From NCBI GenBank assembly GCA_024180945.1, contig JAKSGN010000006.1:2976001-3040000 (forward strand): 64,000 nucleotides of DNA, written 5' to 3'. The notes under the pieces were generated by a model. That model did not search any database, was not told the origin of the DNA, and was given only the letters and a program-made list of their open reading frames with translations. Positions 43,785 through 54,568 of this stretch are shown in pieces. Origin of the DNA: Macrophomina tecta (taxonomy: Eukaryota; Ascomycota; Dothideomycetes; Botryosphaeriales; Botryosphaeriaceae). The position numbers and the translations under genes were made by a program. Positions within the stretch are counted from its first letter, which is position 1. Each line of letters begins with the position of its first letter.

Positions 43785-46653
43785 CTATTTCTTGGGAATT
43801 TTCAACGCCTCAAAAGCAGAAGAAATTGCAGCGCTGTCAACCTGCTCAGCGCTCCCACTCTCAACCAACCATTTACTTTCTTGATGCCGCGCCTCCGCTA
43901 TCCTCTTTCTCGTACCGCTGTACACTGACGATCGTATGCTCTTGGCAATCCCAGCACTTGGATATGCAAAGACACCGAACATAGCCGCGCCTGTCTTACT
44001 GGTCATGCTAAGCATGCCCTTTCCCAGGCCTTTTACTGCGCCCTTGGCTCCCTCCTCCCTGGCGCCTTGCCAGGGCTTGACCGCGATGTCGCTGATGCCT
44101 TCAGCCATTCCCCAAAAGAACGTCTTGCCCGCTACTGTCGCGCCGCTTTTCCAGTCCGCCACGTGCCCGTTGTCTCGAATGTCATCCCCGACGCACCGAG
44201 GCAGGTTCCGAAGTCCCTCCGTCATGGCGAGTGGTATGTCTACCAACATCCCTTTTGCTGCCGTTGGAGCGAACCCCCCTATGCTTTTCGCCGACGAGCT
44301 GGCCATTTTGCTGCCAAGCGATCTGCCACTGGGCCGTGTTGACGTTACTGAGGAAGCTATTGATGCAGAGTCGTCCACTTTCATCCCTTTGCCCGCTCCG
44401 GACGCCGAACCCGGAGGTGAAGGAAGCGACGCCTCGTATGCTTTGTCATCTTGATGCTTGACGTACTCCTGATACGGTCGGTAGAAGGTCCCGGTGAAAG
44501 AGGCTGTCAGGTCGGTGAAAGTCCCCAAAACGGCCGCCGACCCTCCGGAAACCGGGTCCCAGCGGCGGTTCTCGATGATGATTCGTTTGCTTTTGTGCCT
44601 GCAAGCAGCCTGTCAGAGGTGGCCGCTCTTATTAAGCGCGTCGGGGGGGAATGTCTCACAGTTTCAAATGCTTCTTAGCGACCGCCGACCTCTGGAGCAG
44701 CGTCTCCGCCGCAACTTTCGATAGCTTCACCGTCGACTTCCCGGCCTTCACCGACCAGGCTGCTGGCTGGTTGGGCAATATATCGCACTGGAGGTCGGCC
44801 AGCGGCAGGTTCCTGTGGAACGAGTCCACGGCCGCCCGGACGCCGTCCTCGACGCTCATTTTCTCCGCGATTCCGGCCGCCGCCGTGGCCGCCTCAGGAG
44901 CCAGACAGAACCGGATAGCTTGCGCAAGATTCTCGACTGTCAGCGCCTTGTGGTGTATCGGAGTCGGCCCCGCACCCCTCGCGGCAATCATGTTGCCCCA
45001 AAACGGCTGGCTGCAAACACGCATCAGCACCGCAGACAAACCTCACCGGATCCAAACAGGATGAAACTCACTCTCCGAAGAAAGGCACGACGACCGTCGG
45101 CTTCCCGTACCGCAGTCCGCACGCAGTTGTGCCCGCGCCTCCGTGATGGACCACTGCCGCCACCTGCTGGAACAGCCACTCGTGCGGGCAGTCTCCCACG
45201 AAGAATACATTGTCGTTCTGCGCGCCGGCCAGCTTGGACCAGCCCTTCGAGACGATGGCACGGCAGCCCGCGGCTTCGACGGCACCGAGGATGATCGCCG
45301 TCATCTTGCCCGGATCGTCGAGGACGATGCTGCCGAAGCCGATATAGACCGGGGCAGGGCCGGCGCGCAGGAAGGCGGCGAGGTCGGACGGCGGCTCATA
45401 ATCCGGGGGTTCGCGGAAGAAGAAGCCGCATACATCTGTCGGGGAAAATGCTATTAGTTGTTTTGTGCCAGAGATAGGTGGGGGGATTTGGCGCGCTTCT
45501 ACCTATGTGTGAGGGCCAGTCTCGCGGCTTGGGTACGAGGGCGGGAGACCAGCAGTAGGTGAAAGGGATCTTCAGCGTATCCGCGAGATCGGCGCCTTCT
45601 GTCATCGGGACTTCTTCGAGGTCGAGCTTTCCGCGCCATTCGTTGATAACATCACCCAAGCTGGAACGTACTATTAGTCTCTCTTTGGATTACGCGAATT
45701 TACTGAAAGTTTGCCTACCCCTGCCATGTTAGCCAATTGACAGCTCCGTACGAAACGTAGTTGAGGAGTGGTCGGTCATCGTTGGCGTTCTTCAGATTTG
45801 CCAGCGGGTGGGGGAATGCAGTCGTCTTCGTCCAAGGCATTGTGAAAACCAAGTGAACAGGAATCGCCAGGGCCTGAGCGCAGTGAATATGGGCGAAGCT
45901 TGGGGGGTTGGCAATAATCGCGTCCGCGACAAATGGCTGGCCGGTAAGAAGATCCGGTTCTATGCACGACCTCCAACATCCATCCAACATGTGTCGCACC
46001 ATAACCCTCTTGCGATGGATCTCCCCAGCCTGCAGGCTCTGCATCTTCGGTATAAGGCCGGGATTCTTCACCATGTAGGCCATAAGTTCGGCAGGATCAC
46101 CGCCGATGGGGTAGAACTCCAGACCGGAGTCTCTGACGAACTTGTCGAAGACATTGTGGGTTGCTAGGCGGACTCGGTGTCCGAATCGTTGCAACTCGTT
46201 GCCGAGAGCGATGAACGGTTGAACGTCTCCGCGGCTTCCGACCACTTGGATGACTACGTTGAGCTTCACGCTCCAAGAGGGTTGGGGAATAGCTGGTGTT
46301 GCGGGGTCAACTTCGGTATAAGCAGGAGGCGGCGGCGACGTCTGAGGTTTATCGTAGATGCTGTACATCCGCGATAGTCCTCGCACGAAGGCCGAATCCG
46401 CGTCGACGTCAATACGGCCGTCGTCTGTTGACTTGTTAGCCACTTGGTTTCTTGAGCGGCGCTGGTCGTCTTAGACAGAGCGTCACCTACCGTTCATGGA
46501 TAAAGAATATCGAGGTGGCCTGGGACCATCAGAGCCCATCTCCGAGAGTTCTAACATGCTCATCTCGGTGCCCGATGGTAGTTCATAGATTGGATGTGGC
46601 TCTTCTGAGTTGCTTTGTTTGTGGCCATCGGGTTGATTGGAATCGCCGGCCAT
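43785..46653 (-). CDS. Sterol-3-beta-glucosyltransferase-like UGT, 851 residues
   Basis: GT1-family enzyme transferring UDP-glucose to sterols or related lipids. Exons: 46653-46491, 46424-45719, 45660-45503, 45435-45072, 45010-44660, 44598-43785 (2556 nt, 852 codons). Introns are 58-67 nt with branch sites CTAAC or CTGAT. N-terminal acceptor-side domain: VVIQVVGSRGDVQPFIALG, THNVFDKFVRDSGLEFYPIGG, PFTYCWSPALVPKPRDWP. C-terminal nucleotide-sugar site: PVYIGFGSIV, VFFVGDCPHEWLFQQV and VHHGGAGTTACGL...PFFGDQPFWG. It lacks the GRAM and PH domains of the Atg26 type; the 300-residue C-terminal extension contains VAGKTFFWGMAEGISDI and GVFAYPSAGIAKSI, typical of the shorter fungal UGT80-like group. 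The start at 46653 is 37 bp from hAT-2, so the native promoter is displaced to beyond 49422. Confidence 0.92.
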
Positions 46654-46682
46654 GGCTAGCAACTTGGAAGCTATGGAAGATG

Positions 46683-46690
46683 GTGTTCCT
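46683..46690. repeat. hAT-2 target-site duplication, left copy
   Basis: The 8 bp gtgttcct precede the CAGACATCCC terminus and recur exactly at 49415-49422. Confidence 0.95.
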
Positions 46691-49414
46691 CAGACATCCC
46701 AGTAATAAATATATATTTATTATTAAGGGCATATTTATTGTTAAGCTTTTCCATAAGGATAATAATATAGACGCTGCCAATAAATATATATTGTTAACTA
46801 TTAATAATATAGGCCCACTATTTTCCAGCGCCAATTCCCCCAGAGTGTTTCAGATTAAATTGCAGTCTTGTACGCATATTACTGCTTATCAGGCCTCTAG
46901 ATAGGAGGTGAACTCCAATGTTTGTAACTCCTAGCAACCGAAACTGCTGCCTCGCCATACCCGTCACGTTGCAAGTACGCAGTTCGTAATACATCAGCGA
47001 CATATCTCTACACACGACAATGGACGTCAACATATCCTCACTGCCCCAATCCAATGCCCCGTCAAGTTCTTCCTCCGTGGTACCCTCTGACAGTGCCTCA
47101 CAAGTTGCCAGCACACTGTCAGAACCCGAGGCATCGTCAGCTCAGCATACGGTCAAGAGACGGAAACTGAGAGCCACATCAACATGGGATCACTTTCGAG
47201 AAGCTCAAGGCGACGAGCCACGTACTATGAGCGGGAAATTACTTCACTACTGCACGCGTTGTCGCAATCCATCCTGGTCAACCCACATATCTGGCAACGC
47301 CCGCTATCATCTCGAGAAGGCTCATCACATACTTGTTCGAGAGGATTCAAAATCTCAAAACAGGCGCCAACTAGCCATCGAAAATGCCTTCGCAAGAACA
47401 ACCGGCAAGCGGCTGCAGCAAGTCAGGAGAATGAGATGAACACTCTACGGAGTGTAATCAATGTCGATGCCTTTCGAGAGGCACAGATGTTGCTATCCGC
47501 ACATAAACATTTACCGCTCAACTTCGTAACCTGGCCGGAATACCAGGCACTTCTGGCCGCGATAAACCCTGCCGTTGAAGAGTTCCTAACTGATTCCGGT
47601 AGCACAGTTGCGGCGGACTTGGATAGGGCCTACGATGCGCATCAACAATCCGTAAAGGAATGGCTAGAACGTGCCCGGAGCCTCGTACACATTGCTATGG
47701 ACGTATGGTCTTCTCCTCAGCGGAAGGCCTATATCGCTGTTCACGCCCAATGGGTTGACGAGGCCTACAAACCTCGGAAAGCATTGCTAGGGCTACCAAA
47801 CCTCCGCCGCTCTCACGCCGGCACGGCTATGGCACCTCACTTGATGACGATTATCCGACAGTACCACTTAGCGCCCCGAATCGGCTACTTCACTGGGGAC
47901 AATGACGCAAAGAATGACACCTGTCTCCGCCAACTTGCTGTTGAGCTGTCGCAAGAGTACGGCCTTACACTTGACCCAGTGTCCTCTCGAACGCGGTGTG
48001 CCGGCCACATCATTAACTTGTCCCTTCAAGCCTTTCTCTTTGCAACTAGTGAGGACGCTCTGCAGGCCGCAATTGCGCAGGCGCAACACGAGGTAAATGA
48101 TGTAACAGTTGCGGACGCGTTACACGACCAAATTCAGTCGAACACTTGTCACAAGAGTCACGACAGGCGCAAGAAACGCCATGACACTGCCGGCTGGCGG
48201 AGCATCGGCCCAATGGGTAAACTCCACAACATTGCGGTGTTCATCCGTAATTCCACAGTGCGCAACGATGCATGGGATGACATTGCAGAAAAGGCGCTTG
48301 GAATTGACAATATCACCCGTTGGAACTCATGGTTCAAGTTGCTTGATGCGGCTATCAGCCAAGAGGGTCCATTGTCAATATTCCTCAACCAATACCACAA
48401 CGAGCTGGAAGACGACATCCTCACACATGATGATTGGCAAGTACTCAAAATGACTCACGAGTTCTTGCAGCCGTTTTACCAAGCGACCTTGGAGCAGCAA
48501 ATGGAGTGGGCATCAATAGATCAGGTGCTAGAGAATATGGATATTCTTTTCATGCAGTTTGAGAATGCCAAGGTAAGCCATGGACGGCTCGATCGATTAC
48601 CAGACCTGGACTGATGTTAAAGCAGGGCAAATACGCCAGCAACGCGCGTATGGTTCATTCCATTCACATGGGTTGGTGGGTTCTCTCGAAGTATTATGAA
48701 GAGAGTGACAGAAACCCAATATATGCCACGGCATTATTGCTCCATCCAGAAAAGCGCCGGAGGTACCTTGACCGCCACTGGGCAGAGGAATGGAGGCAGA
48801 CCGCTATTGCTGGTGCACGGCAGCATTGGGCGAAGTACAAGGACCGGCCACTCCCGTCGGAGTCCGCGGCTCGGCTGAACGACGAACGACGGGAAGTAAC
48901 ACCGTACGAGCGTATCAAGCAGTCAATGAGTGTCTTGGATGAACCCGGAGATGAGGATGAATTCGAAAAATTCGTCAATTCTCCGCCAAGACCTATGACG
49001 ACCAAAACACCGCTTGAATGGTGGTGTCGAGAAGAACAGAGGATTGAGTATCCACGTTTACACCAATTGGCCATTGACATACTAAGTGTGCCGGCGATGT
49101 CCGACGATCCGGAACGGGTATTCTCTTGCGCAAGGCGGACAATTTCTTGGGACAGGGCACGGCTCTCGCCTGATACTATCGAGAAGCTTCAATGCCTGAG
49201 CAACTGGGTGAAGAATGACTTGGTCCGCAAAGTCTACGTGGCAGTAGATGGTAAGGTCATGGATATTGCTGGCGGCAACGACGACATGCATGGCGCTTCA
49301 GTTTTATATTAATAATTATTGATAAGCTTAGCAATCGATAATAATATTAGGATCTGCCAATGAATACATAAGAATATGTCAATATTATGTATTTATTTAT
49401 TATTGGGATGTCTG
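46691..49414 (+). mobile_element. hAT-2, second complete hAT transposon, a different family
   Basis: A 2724-bp element. Its terminal inverted repeats match at 20 of 21 positions (cagacatccc[a/g]... pattern: left cagacatcccagtaataaat, right complement cagacatcccaataataaat), and exact 8-bp duplications flank it. Long AT-rich subterminal regions with ATAAATATATA and TAATAATAT words. The transposase runs in the opposite direction to the UGT gene beside it. Termini and transposase differ from hAT-1, so this is an independent family. Confidence 0.93.
47020..49312 (+). CDS. hAT family transposase (hAT-2)
   Basis: BED finger in the first part (STWDHFREA, HYCTRCRNPSWSTH, NARYHLEKAHHI), then the catalytic core: VHIAMDVWSSPQRK (first Asp), GYFTGDNDAKNDTC (second Asp), CAGHIINLSLQAFL (CxxH), and the C-terminal dimerisation segment LSVPAMSDDPERVFSCARR with the last Glu. 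A clear 53-nt intron lies at 48573-48625 (GTAAGC, branch GGACTGATG, AGCAG). Between the BED part and the core the frame changes near 47422-47486: a 65-nt intron GTCAGG...CACAG would restore it and join LQQ to MLLSAHKHLPLNF, or it is a single-base indel; the region in question, read in the second frame (SVINVDAFREAQ), also looks coding, so the question stays open. Activity uncertain for that reason. Confidence 0.85.
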
Positions 49415-49422
49415 GTGTTCCT
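49415..49422. repeat. hAT-2 target-site duplication, right copy
   Basis: Exact second gtgttcct right after the element end at 49414. Confidence 0.95.
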
Positions 49423-50243
49423 TCGGAGCTCGGAGAATATGGATGATCAAGAGAACCCTTGAGCGAGAGACGTTTCAATGGTAGAGGGGCCACTCAATCG
49501 GCCGAAGGATTGTATGCGAACGGTGTGATGTCTGGAATAGAAAAAAAAGTCTAAGTCAAGGTCAGGGTCCTTGTTAACGTTCGGTTTAAATTCATCATTG
49601 CAGCCTTTGGCTTGAGCACGTTTCCTAATCCGGGACTGGGAAGGTTTGTGGCGCGCTACGATAGAAATGGCCCCAACCGTATACAAAACTATGCGATTGG
49701 CTGCTCGGCAACAAGTCCGGCGGGACTGAGGCGCAACCAGCGACCACGAACTGCTCCAGGCTTTTCTTCCTAGCCTTGGCGACAGTGCTTCGACTTTACA
49801 GCGCCACATTCCCCGACCAAACAGGACAACACGCCGGGAACGAGAACGAGCATACATATACGGGCCTTCCACTATCCGAACGTGCATACTACGCAAGGCG
49901 TGGAGCAGGGTTGCAGCCTTTCTCCGCCTAATAATGATTTTCTTACTTATAAGGTGGCAAAATGAGCGCTTCGCAGCTCAAACGCTGATATGTGTGTAGA
50001 GTATCTAGCTCAGAGGCTCTTCCCCAGGTGTCATAGTCTTCAGACTGTTCCTAAACTGCCCCTTTTCACTCTAAGCAACGTGGCTTTCCCAGCATGCTCT
50101 CGGGCATCTTCCCTTGCGGAGCCTTTGCTCTATGGTGTTGGCAGCTCAGACACGCCAGGAAACCGACTCATCACTTGCCTATTAATCACATATGCCTGCC
50201 ATTTTGTGTGCGATAACCAAGTCTGAAATGACTTAGCAGATCC
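49423..50243. other. Displaced upstream region of the UGT gene and flank of GH3 relic
   Basis: Before hAT-2 landed, this DNA adjoined the UGT start. It has no supported gene. The 16-mer cgcttcgcagctcaaa (49969-49984) recurs at 31431-31446. Confidence 0.45.
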
Positions 50244-51003
50244 CCCTGGCACTAGTTGGACTGATACCGTGAAAAAGGCCGAGACTTTTACGGCGCAACT
50301 CGGCCTCGAAGAGAAAGTTTACATGGTTACGGGCCGCATCACCCTCGAAGAACGGTGTATTGGGAGTACTCTTCGCATTGAAAGGCTGAACTTCACGGGT
50401 ACCTATCTACAAGATGGCGTGGTAGGTGTTCGCATTAGGAATCTCACCAATGCCTTTCTTGCAGGTTTGACTGTGGCGGCCTCTTAGGATCGGGATCTTC
50501 TCTACCTTAGAGGGCGAGCTCCTGGACGTGAGGTCAAAGGAAAGGCTGCACATGTAATCTTGGGGTAGGTGTTCTGATATTTCATGCAATCAGCAAATCA
50601 CGCTGATGCCGTGTAAGCCCGGCCGCTGGGCCGTTGGAAAGGCAATCTCTTGGCGGGCGAAACTGAGAGGGACTCTCGCCTGATCCATATCTCCATATTT
50701 CACCGGATAAGCGATGAAGTATACCATCCGGGGGGATCGAGGAAGAAGACGTGCAGACAATTGCGAAACCCCTCGTCGGCAACGAGCAGGAAAGCCTCCA
50801 GCCCACCTGCCGGACACCATCCCCGCGCGCGAGGCGGACTAGCACCTGCCGGGCATGTAACACCGCCGGCGACCAACGGCGCAACGAATCAGCCTGGCAG
50901 GCCGACTTCACCGAGGGGCTCTATATCGACCACCATCGCTGTAAAAGCCCAGGGAAGGCAAGCGTTGGGCAATTGAAGCGTCTGGGAACCCGGCTCTTCT
51001 AGT
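50244..51003 (+). pseudogene. GH3 beta-glucosidase relic
   Basis: Recognisable family-3 glycosidase text: LVGLTDTVKKAETF-like start (WTDTVKKAETFTAQLGLEEK), ERLNFTGTYLQDGVVGVRI, NLTNAFLAGLTVAAS followed by TAG where the family has Trp, then DRDLLYLRGRA and HVILG. Further on, in other frames, VQTIAKPLVGNEQES corresponds to the KHF..NEQE motif, and ADFTEGLYIDHHR to the distal DF.EGLYIDYR segment. So the middle and most of the C-terminal domain are deleted and stops and frameshifts are present. Not functional. Confidence 0.75.
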
Positions 51004-51439
51004 CGATTCGGTGATCTATTTCAAAATGGGGCCTGAGCTATGTTCTTTACCGTTCCAGCATTGGTTGTCATCTGATATTGACAGCATTCGAACAGAATCT
51101 GGCTTTGAGCTATTGCAAGTTTTTAGGTGTCTCAATGGCACTGTAATTTTGAGGCAAACAAACAAATGCAAATCACGACATTTCGCACAGAAGCCGGGTT
51201 TCTGTTCAATTCAATTACTACATACTATCTATCTACTTAGTAGTGTTTCCAGATCCATTTGAGGTGGGTCGTTCCTAGTGCGGCCATGCAAGTATGTGGC
51301 AGCCAAAGCAAAACCCTGCAGCAAAGCATACGGATTCGCGAACCACATTCCTATCCGGATGAACGCTTCCATTTCCCACGTTCCTGAGTCCCGTGCCAAA
51401 CGCGCCAGCCCTACCTGGCATTCCTCCACGCTCCACACC
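51004..51439. other. Intergenic between GH3 relic and DUF4139 gene
   Basis: 3' flank of the DUF4139 gene; nothing recognised. Confidence 0.45.
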
Positions 51440-53915
51440 TCAAGCAAACGCAATCCTCTTATCCGCAGGCATCCTCACCTCCCACTCCAGAGGCAGCCGA
51501 CAACTCCTGCCTGCCTCTATCTCCACCGTCCACTCAACCCTCCCGCCTTCCGCCATCACTGCCGTCGCATGCCCCCACTGCCCGCCACGCACGCCCTCTC
51601 CCTTCTCTTCCCCAGCCATCCCCGCACTCACTTTCCCACCGCCCTTCACCAACCCTTGCGGCTCTGTAACGGCCACCCTCAGCCTCTCCTCCTCCGACAC
51701 CGGCACCTGGTCCACAACCACCACCTTCACTCTCGCCCCGCGCGTATTCCGAATCCCGACACACCGCCTATACGCCACGACGCCCTCCCTTGCGCCCAAC
51801 AACAGTCCACCCTGCCCTCCCTTGCTCAGCGTCTCCGGCGGCGCGTACGTCACGTGCAGCCCCGGATCGACGCCGAGATCGAGCTCGACGTCCTCGCCCG
51901 GCGCCGTGCGCGGCAGCGTCATGTTGCCGAGGAAGGTTCCATCGAGCGTGAGGCCGGCGGCGCCCTTGAGCAGCGTGATGTCCGCGGACGGCGGGTTGCG
52001 GAGCTCGGCGCGCAGGAAGGCGCCCTTGCGGAGCTTGGGGACGGCGATGTGCGAGAGGGAGACGTCCGCGACGGCGATGGTGGTGATCTTGTGGCGGCGG
52101 GAGAGGGAGGAGGGCGGGATGGTGCGCGCGCCGGGGAGGTCGTAGAAAGTCGTCAGGCCCGTGTCTTCCCAGGTCGTGGGTTCGTTGTGGAGGGTGGTTG
52201 GCGGCGGCGGGGACGTGGGCGCCGGTGCTGCCGAAGAGGGCGCCGGTCGGGGGGCGGGATGCGCCGCCGAAGAGGCCGCTGGATCGAGAGGGGTGCGTGC
52301 TGGTAGTGGCGTTGCCGAAGAGACTGCCGGCCTGGGGCTGTTGGGTGGTGGTGTTCATGTTGCCGAAGAGACCGCCGGTCTGAGCAGGCTGAGGGGTCTG
52401 CTGGTTCTCGGAGTCGCTGCTGTCGTCGATGTCGAGCTGTGCAATGCGGCCAAATAGGGGCTGAGCTGCATCGGTGTTGTTGTTGCCGAATCTTTGGCTA
52501 CTGGTGTTAAAAAGCGCAGAGCCAGCAGCAGGCTGAGCTTGGGATCCAAAGCCCGCTACCCTGAATGTCGGAGCGCCTGGGGGCTGGCTTGCCACAGGCT
52601 TTTGTCCGAATAGGCCGCCGCTGCTTACGCCTGGCCCGAACAATCCGCCAGTCGATTCCGGTCCAAACAGCTCGTAACGGTTGAACCTTTCTTGACCAGG
52701 TCTGAACAAGTTGAAGTGGTGTCCTGAGTGATTCTCCTGAGGGCTGAGCTTGGTGCTCCACCGGTTGACAACGCTGTCATCGTCGTCGTCATAAGTGCTC
52801 TTGTCCCTCAGAAAGATTGGCCAGGGACGTAGCTCTGGGACGGCGTCGTCGAGACCGGAATAGGATGTCTGTGAGGTTGAAAGCGTAACCTTGGCATCCC
52901 TCCAAGTTTCAGAGGTCTTGTTGTTGAATTCAGCGCTGTAGGTGATGCTCGCAGTTTTCTTCTGAGAAGAGATGCTGATGTTGTATCGCGGCGACCACGA
53001 GACTTCGCAGACAACATACGACAGCGAGAGATGGACGGTTTTCTCTTCTTCCCTGCTCCACGCGGACTTTCCTCCATCTCCGCCCCAAGCAGCCTTCTCA
53101 TCAAGCTGAGGGTACGAAGTCGTCGACGTGGATGAGGCCCTTCTCGAGGAGGTAGGTGTGTCCGTGGAAGATTCCAGTGTAAGCTTGATGCTGTAGACTT
53201 TCCTCGGCCAGTACTTGGCCTTCTCTTCTCTCATTCGCCGTGCTTCTCGTCTCTGCAGTGACCTTCTCTTCTCTTTCTCCTCCTTTTCCTTCTTTTTTGC
53301 CTCGCGCTCCTCTTTCCCGTCTCTCTGCAACTTCACCTCTTTCTTCCGGATAGTCTTCTTGAGGCCCTCAATCTTTTTAGTGGCATCCGACCACTGTGCA
53401 TAGATACGGGCGCGGTCAGCGCCATAGGAAGCAATAGCCTTGGAAGCACTCTCCGGATCATTATGTTTTGCGTTAATGGAACCCATGAAGGTGTTGAGGA
53501 TGCGCAGCTGATCCTGAGCGGAGGTCTGCTTCTCCATCGCAGCCTCGAGGTCCTGCCGCAGCTGCTTCAGTTCGTCGCAAACAATAAGGAGAGCGCCATT
53601 CCTATATTCACGCTCATCCGGGTCCTCAGGATCAGACTCTGAGTCTTCGTCGGAGAATCGGTCTGCGAATCTCTCGCGGTTGGGGACGAGCTCGACGCTC
53701 ATGTCGGTGATGGTGGCGGCTCCATGGCCGTCAATTTGCACCGAGTGTTCATCGGCGGCTGGAGTGATACCGTAGATGGTGACTTCGTTCAAGCCAGGCT
53801 GCAGCTTGATGCCCTTGATGTCGCGGGCGATATGGGCGCGGGAGGGGTAGATTATGACGGAGGTTGTGGGGAGCTCGTCGATGAGGACCTCCTGCTTGGG
53901 GATATCGGCGGTCAT
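51440..53915 (-). CDS. DUF4140/DUF4139 protein with GLFG-rich linker, one frame break
   Basis: Fungal member of the mucoidy-inhibitor-A-like family; function unknown. No intron seen. N-terminal DUF4140 part (TTSVIIYPSRAHIARDIKG), a long charged coiled coil (about residues 115-235, KKKEKEEKEKRR), then DUF4139 text (VSWSPRYNISISSQKKTASI, SETWRDAKVTLSTSQ), a Gly-Phe linker with several LFG units (GGLFGPG, GGLFGQK, GGLFGNM, GSLFGNA, SGLFGGA, GALFGST), then the distal DUF4139 half (LKGAAGLTLDGTFLGN, LGVDPGLHVTYAPPE, VVVDQVPVSEEERLRVAV). The distal half is in another frame: the span is 2476 nt, one base too many, with the shift between about 52205 and 52255, where C-rich runs occur. Corrected length about 824 residues. 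As given, the frame runs to 51768 with a non-family Arg-rich tail. Confidence 0.85.
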
Positions 53916-54568
53916 TTTTGATGGACTGTTTGGCCTGGAGGTTGAGAGAGGAAGCTGATTTAGGGGCTGAAGATGAAGGCTTATGAAGGATGCAGCCAGG
54001 CAGCAACTAGGCCGAAGGCTAGGCTGCGCCACCGGTGCAGGCAACACGGGCACAGACCAATCTCGGTCCTCTTGAGTGCTGCCTGTACTACGACACCTCT
54101 GCTGTTTGTTGGCATTGTGCTGTCGGGATAACGTGCGCCAGTATGGGTGCATATCCGATAATGTTTTGTTTCCAATACAATCTATTTGATCCTCGACTGA
54201 TACGGCGTTGAGTAATGGTCACGTGGCGAGCTAGAAGGTGGGTGCAGAAAACGGCAACGACTTTTCGTGAGCACCATAAAGACGACTCCGCCTCAAAACA
54301 CAGCTGAATCCTGCACAGACAAAGCATCCTGAAGCCGAGCAGAGATGGCTCAGCCAATGTGAAGTCCGGCTTGATCTAGTTGCTGTATGTTCGGATTCAA
54401 TCGGCTGGCCAAACAGGCACTCTGAACTGCTCACGTCCCTATGACCATTGGGGGCTGATTGAGCGTCCATCTGCAACCGTGCCAGTGGTGAGAAGGAAGC
54501 ATACTTGAAATTGATTGCTTGCGAGTGTTCTTCTAGTTCAAACTTCGTCATGGTAAACCTGCAACGGA
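53916..54568. other. Intergenic, promoter of DUF4139 gene
   Basis: Between two minus-strand genes; no additional feature supported. Confidence 0.45.

Noticed and set aside
50485..50487. RIP-type mutation as the cause of GH3 decay
   Set aside because: One TGG-to-TAG change is visible, but the relic is dominated by deletions and no excess of CpA-to-TpA changes was established.
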